A stretch of 5,195 nucleotides of DNA from Aestuariivita sp964402685. GTDB lineage: Bacteria; Pseudomonadota; Alphaproteobacteria; Rhodobacterales; Rhodobacteraceae. Of the stretch, positions 5,143 through 5,195 are shown in pieces (position 1 is the stretch's first letter; every line of letters begins with the position of its first letter). The translations under genes and the position numbers were made by a program. Location of the stretch: NCBI GenBank assembly GCA_964402685.1, contig CAYODE010000240.1:1-5195 (forward strand), in the 5' to 3' direction. The notes beneath the pieces were generated by a model that worked only from the letters and a program-made list of their open reading frames with translations, did no database searches and was not told the DNA's origin.

Positions 5143-5195
5143 GCGGCCGTGGCGGAATTGGTAGACGCGCAGCGTTGAGGTCGCTGTGGGGTAAC
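5143..5195 (+). tRNA. tRNA-Leu (anticodon GAG), 5' part only
   Basis: The 5' acceptor strand GCGGCCG (5143-5149) is followed by TG and the D-arm GCG-GAATTGGTAGA-CGC. The anticodon arm is CAGCG-TTGAGGT-CGCTG, with perfect stem pairing and anticodon GAG at 5177-5179, reading CUC and CUU leucine codons. The GGCGGAATTGGTAGACGCGC stretch is characteristic of bacterial leucine tRNAs. After the anticodon stem, TGGGG begins the long variable arm of a class II tRNA. The window ends there, so the T-arm and 3' acceptor strand are missing only because of the cut. Confidence 0.95.

Overview
The window looks like a chromosomal segment from a GC-rich alphaproteobacterium, most plausibly of the Rhodobacterales/Roseobacter type. 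This is inferred from base composition, codon use, the lipB sequence and the style of the secreted peptidoglycan-binding protein. There is no 16S gene or other decisive marker, so the placement is a judgement.

Layout, left to right. (1) The last 17 codons of an unidentified gene run in from the left edge. (2) A small acidic, tryptophan-rich hypothetical gene follows (113-427, +). (3) A LysR-type regulator (457-1401, -) is transcribed away from a compact three-gene cluster on the + strand: a 131-residue SRPBCC-fold protein (1478-1873), a signal-peptide-bearing DUF1330-like protein translationally coupled to it (1873-2289), and a second, 159-residue SRPBCC-fold protein (2353-2832). The 76-bp divergent intergenic region holds a perfect 6-2-6 palindrome that fits the LysR T-N11-A operator form. 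A strong GC hairpin lies between the second and third genes. (4) A 190-bp spacer has no convincing gene but contains a 17-bp stem with four G.U wobbles. (5) lipB, octanoyltransferase (3023-3685, -), has both catalytic residues. (6) Divergent from lipB is a secreted peptidoglycan-binding protein (3802-5010, +) ended by a textbook intrinsic terminator. (7) The 5' part of a tRNA-Leu(GAG) is cut by the right edge.

How the genes relate. lipB, the tRNA and probably the peptidoglycan-binding protein are ordinary chromosomal genes. The accessory-looking part is the LysR-SRPBCC-DUF1330-SRPBCC block. It probably works as one regulated unit that handles a small, probably hydrophobic compound: two cytoplasmic START-like ligand-binding folds, one exported dimeric alpha/beta-barrel-like protein, and a divergent regulator that would sense an inducer. 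No substrate can be named from the sequence. I found no CRISPR array, insertion sequence, phage gene or recognisable defence system.
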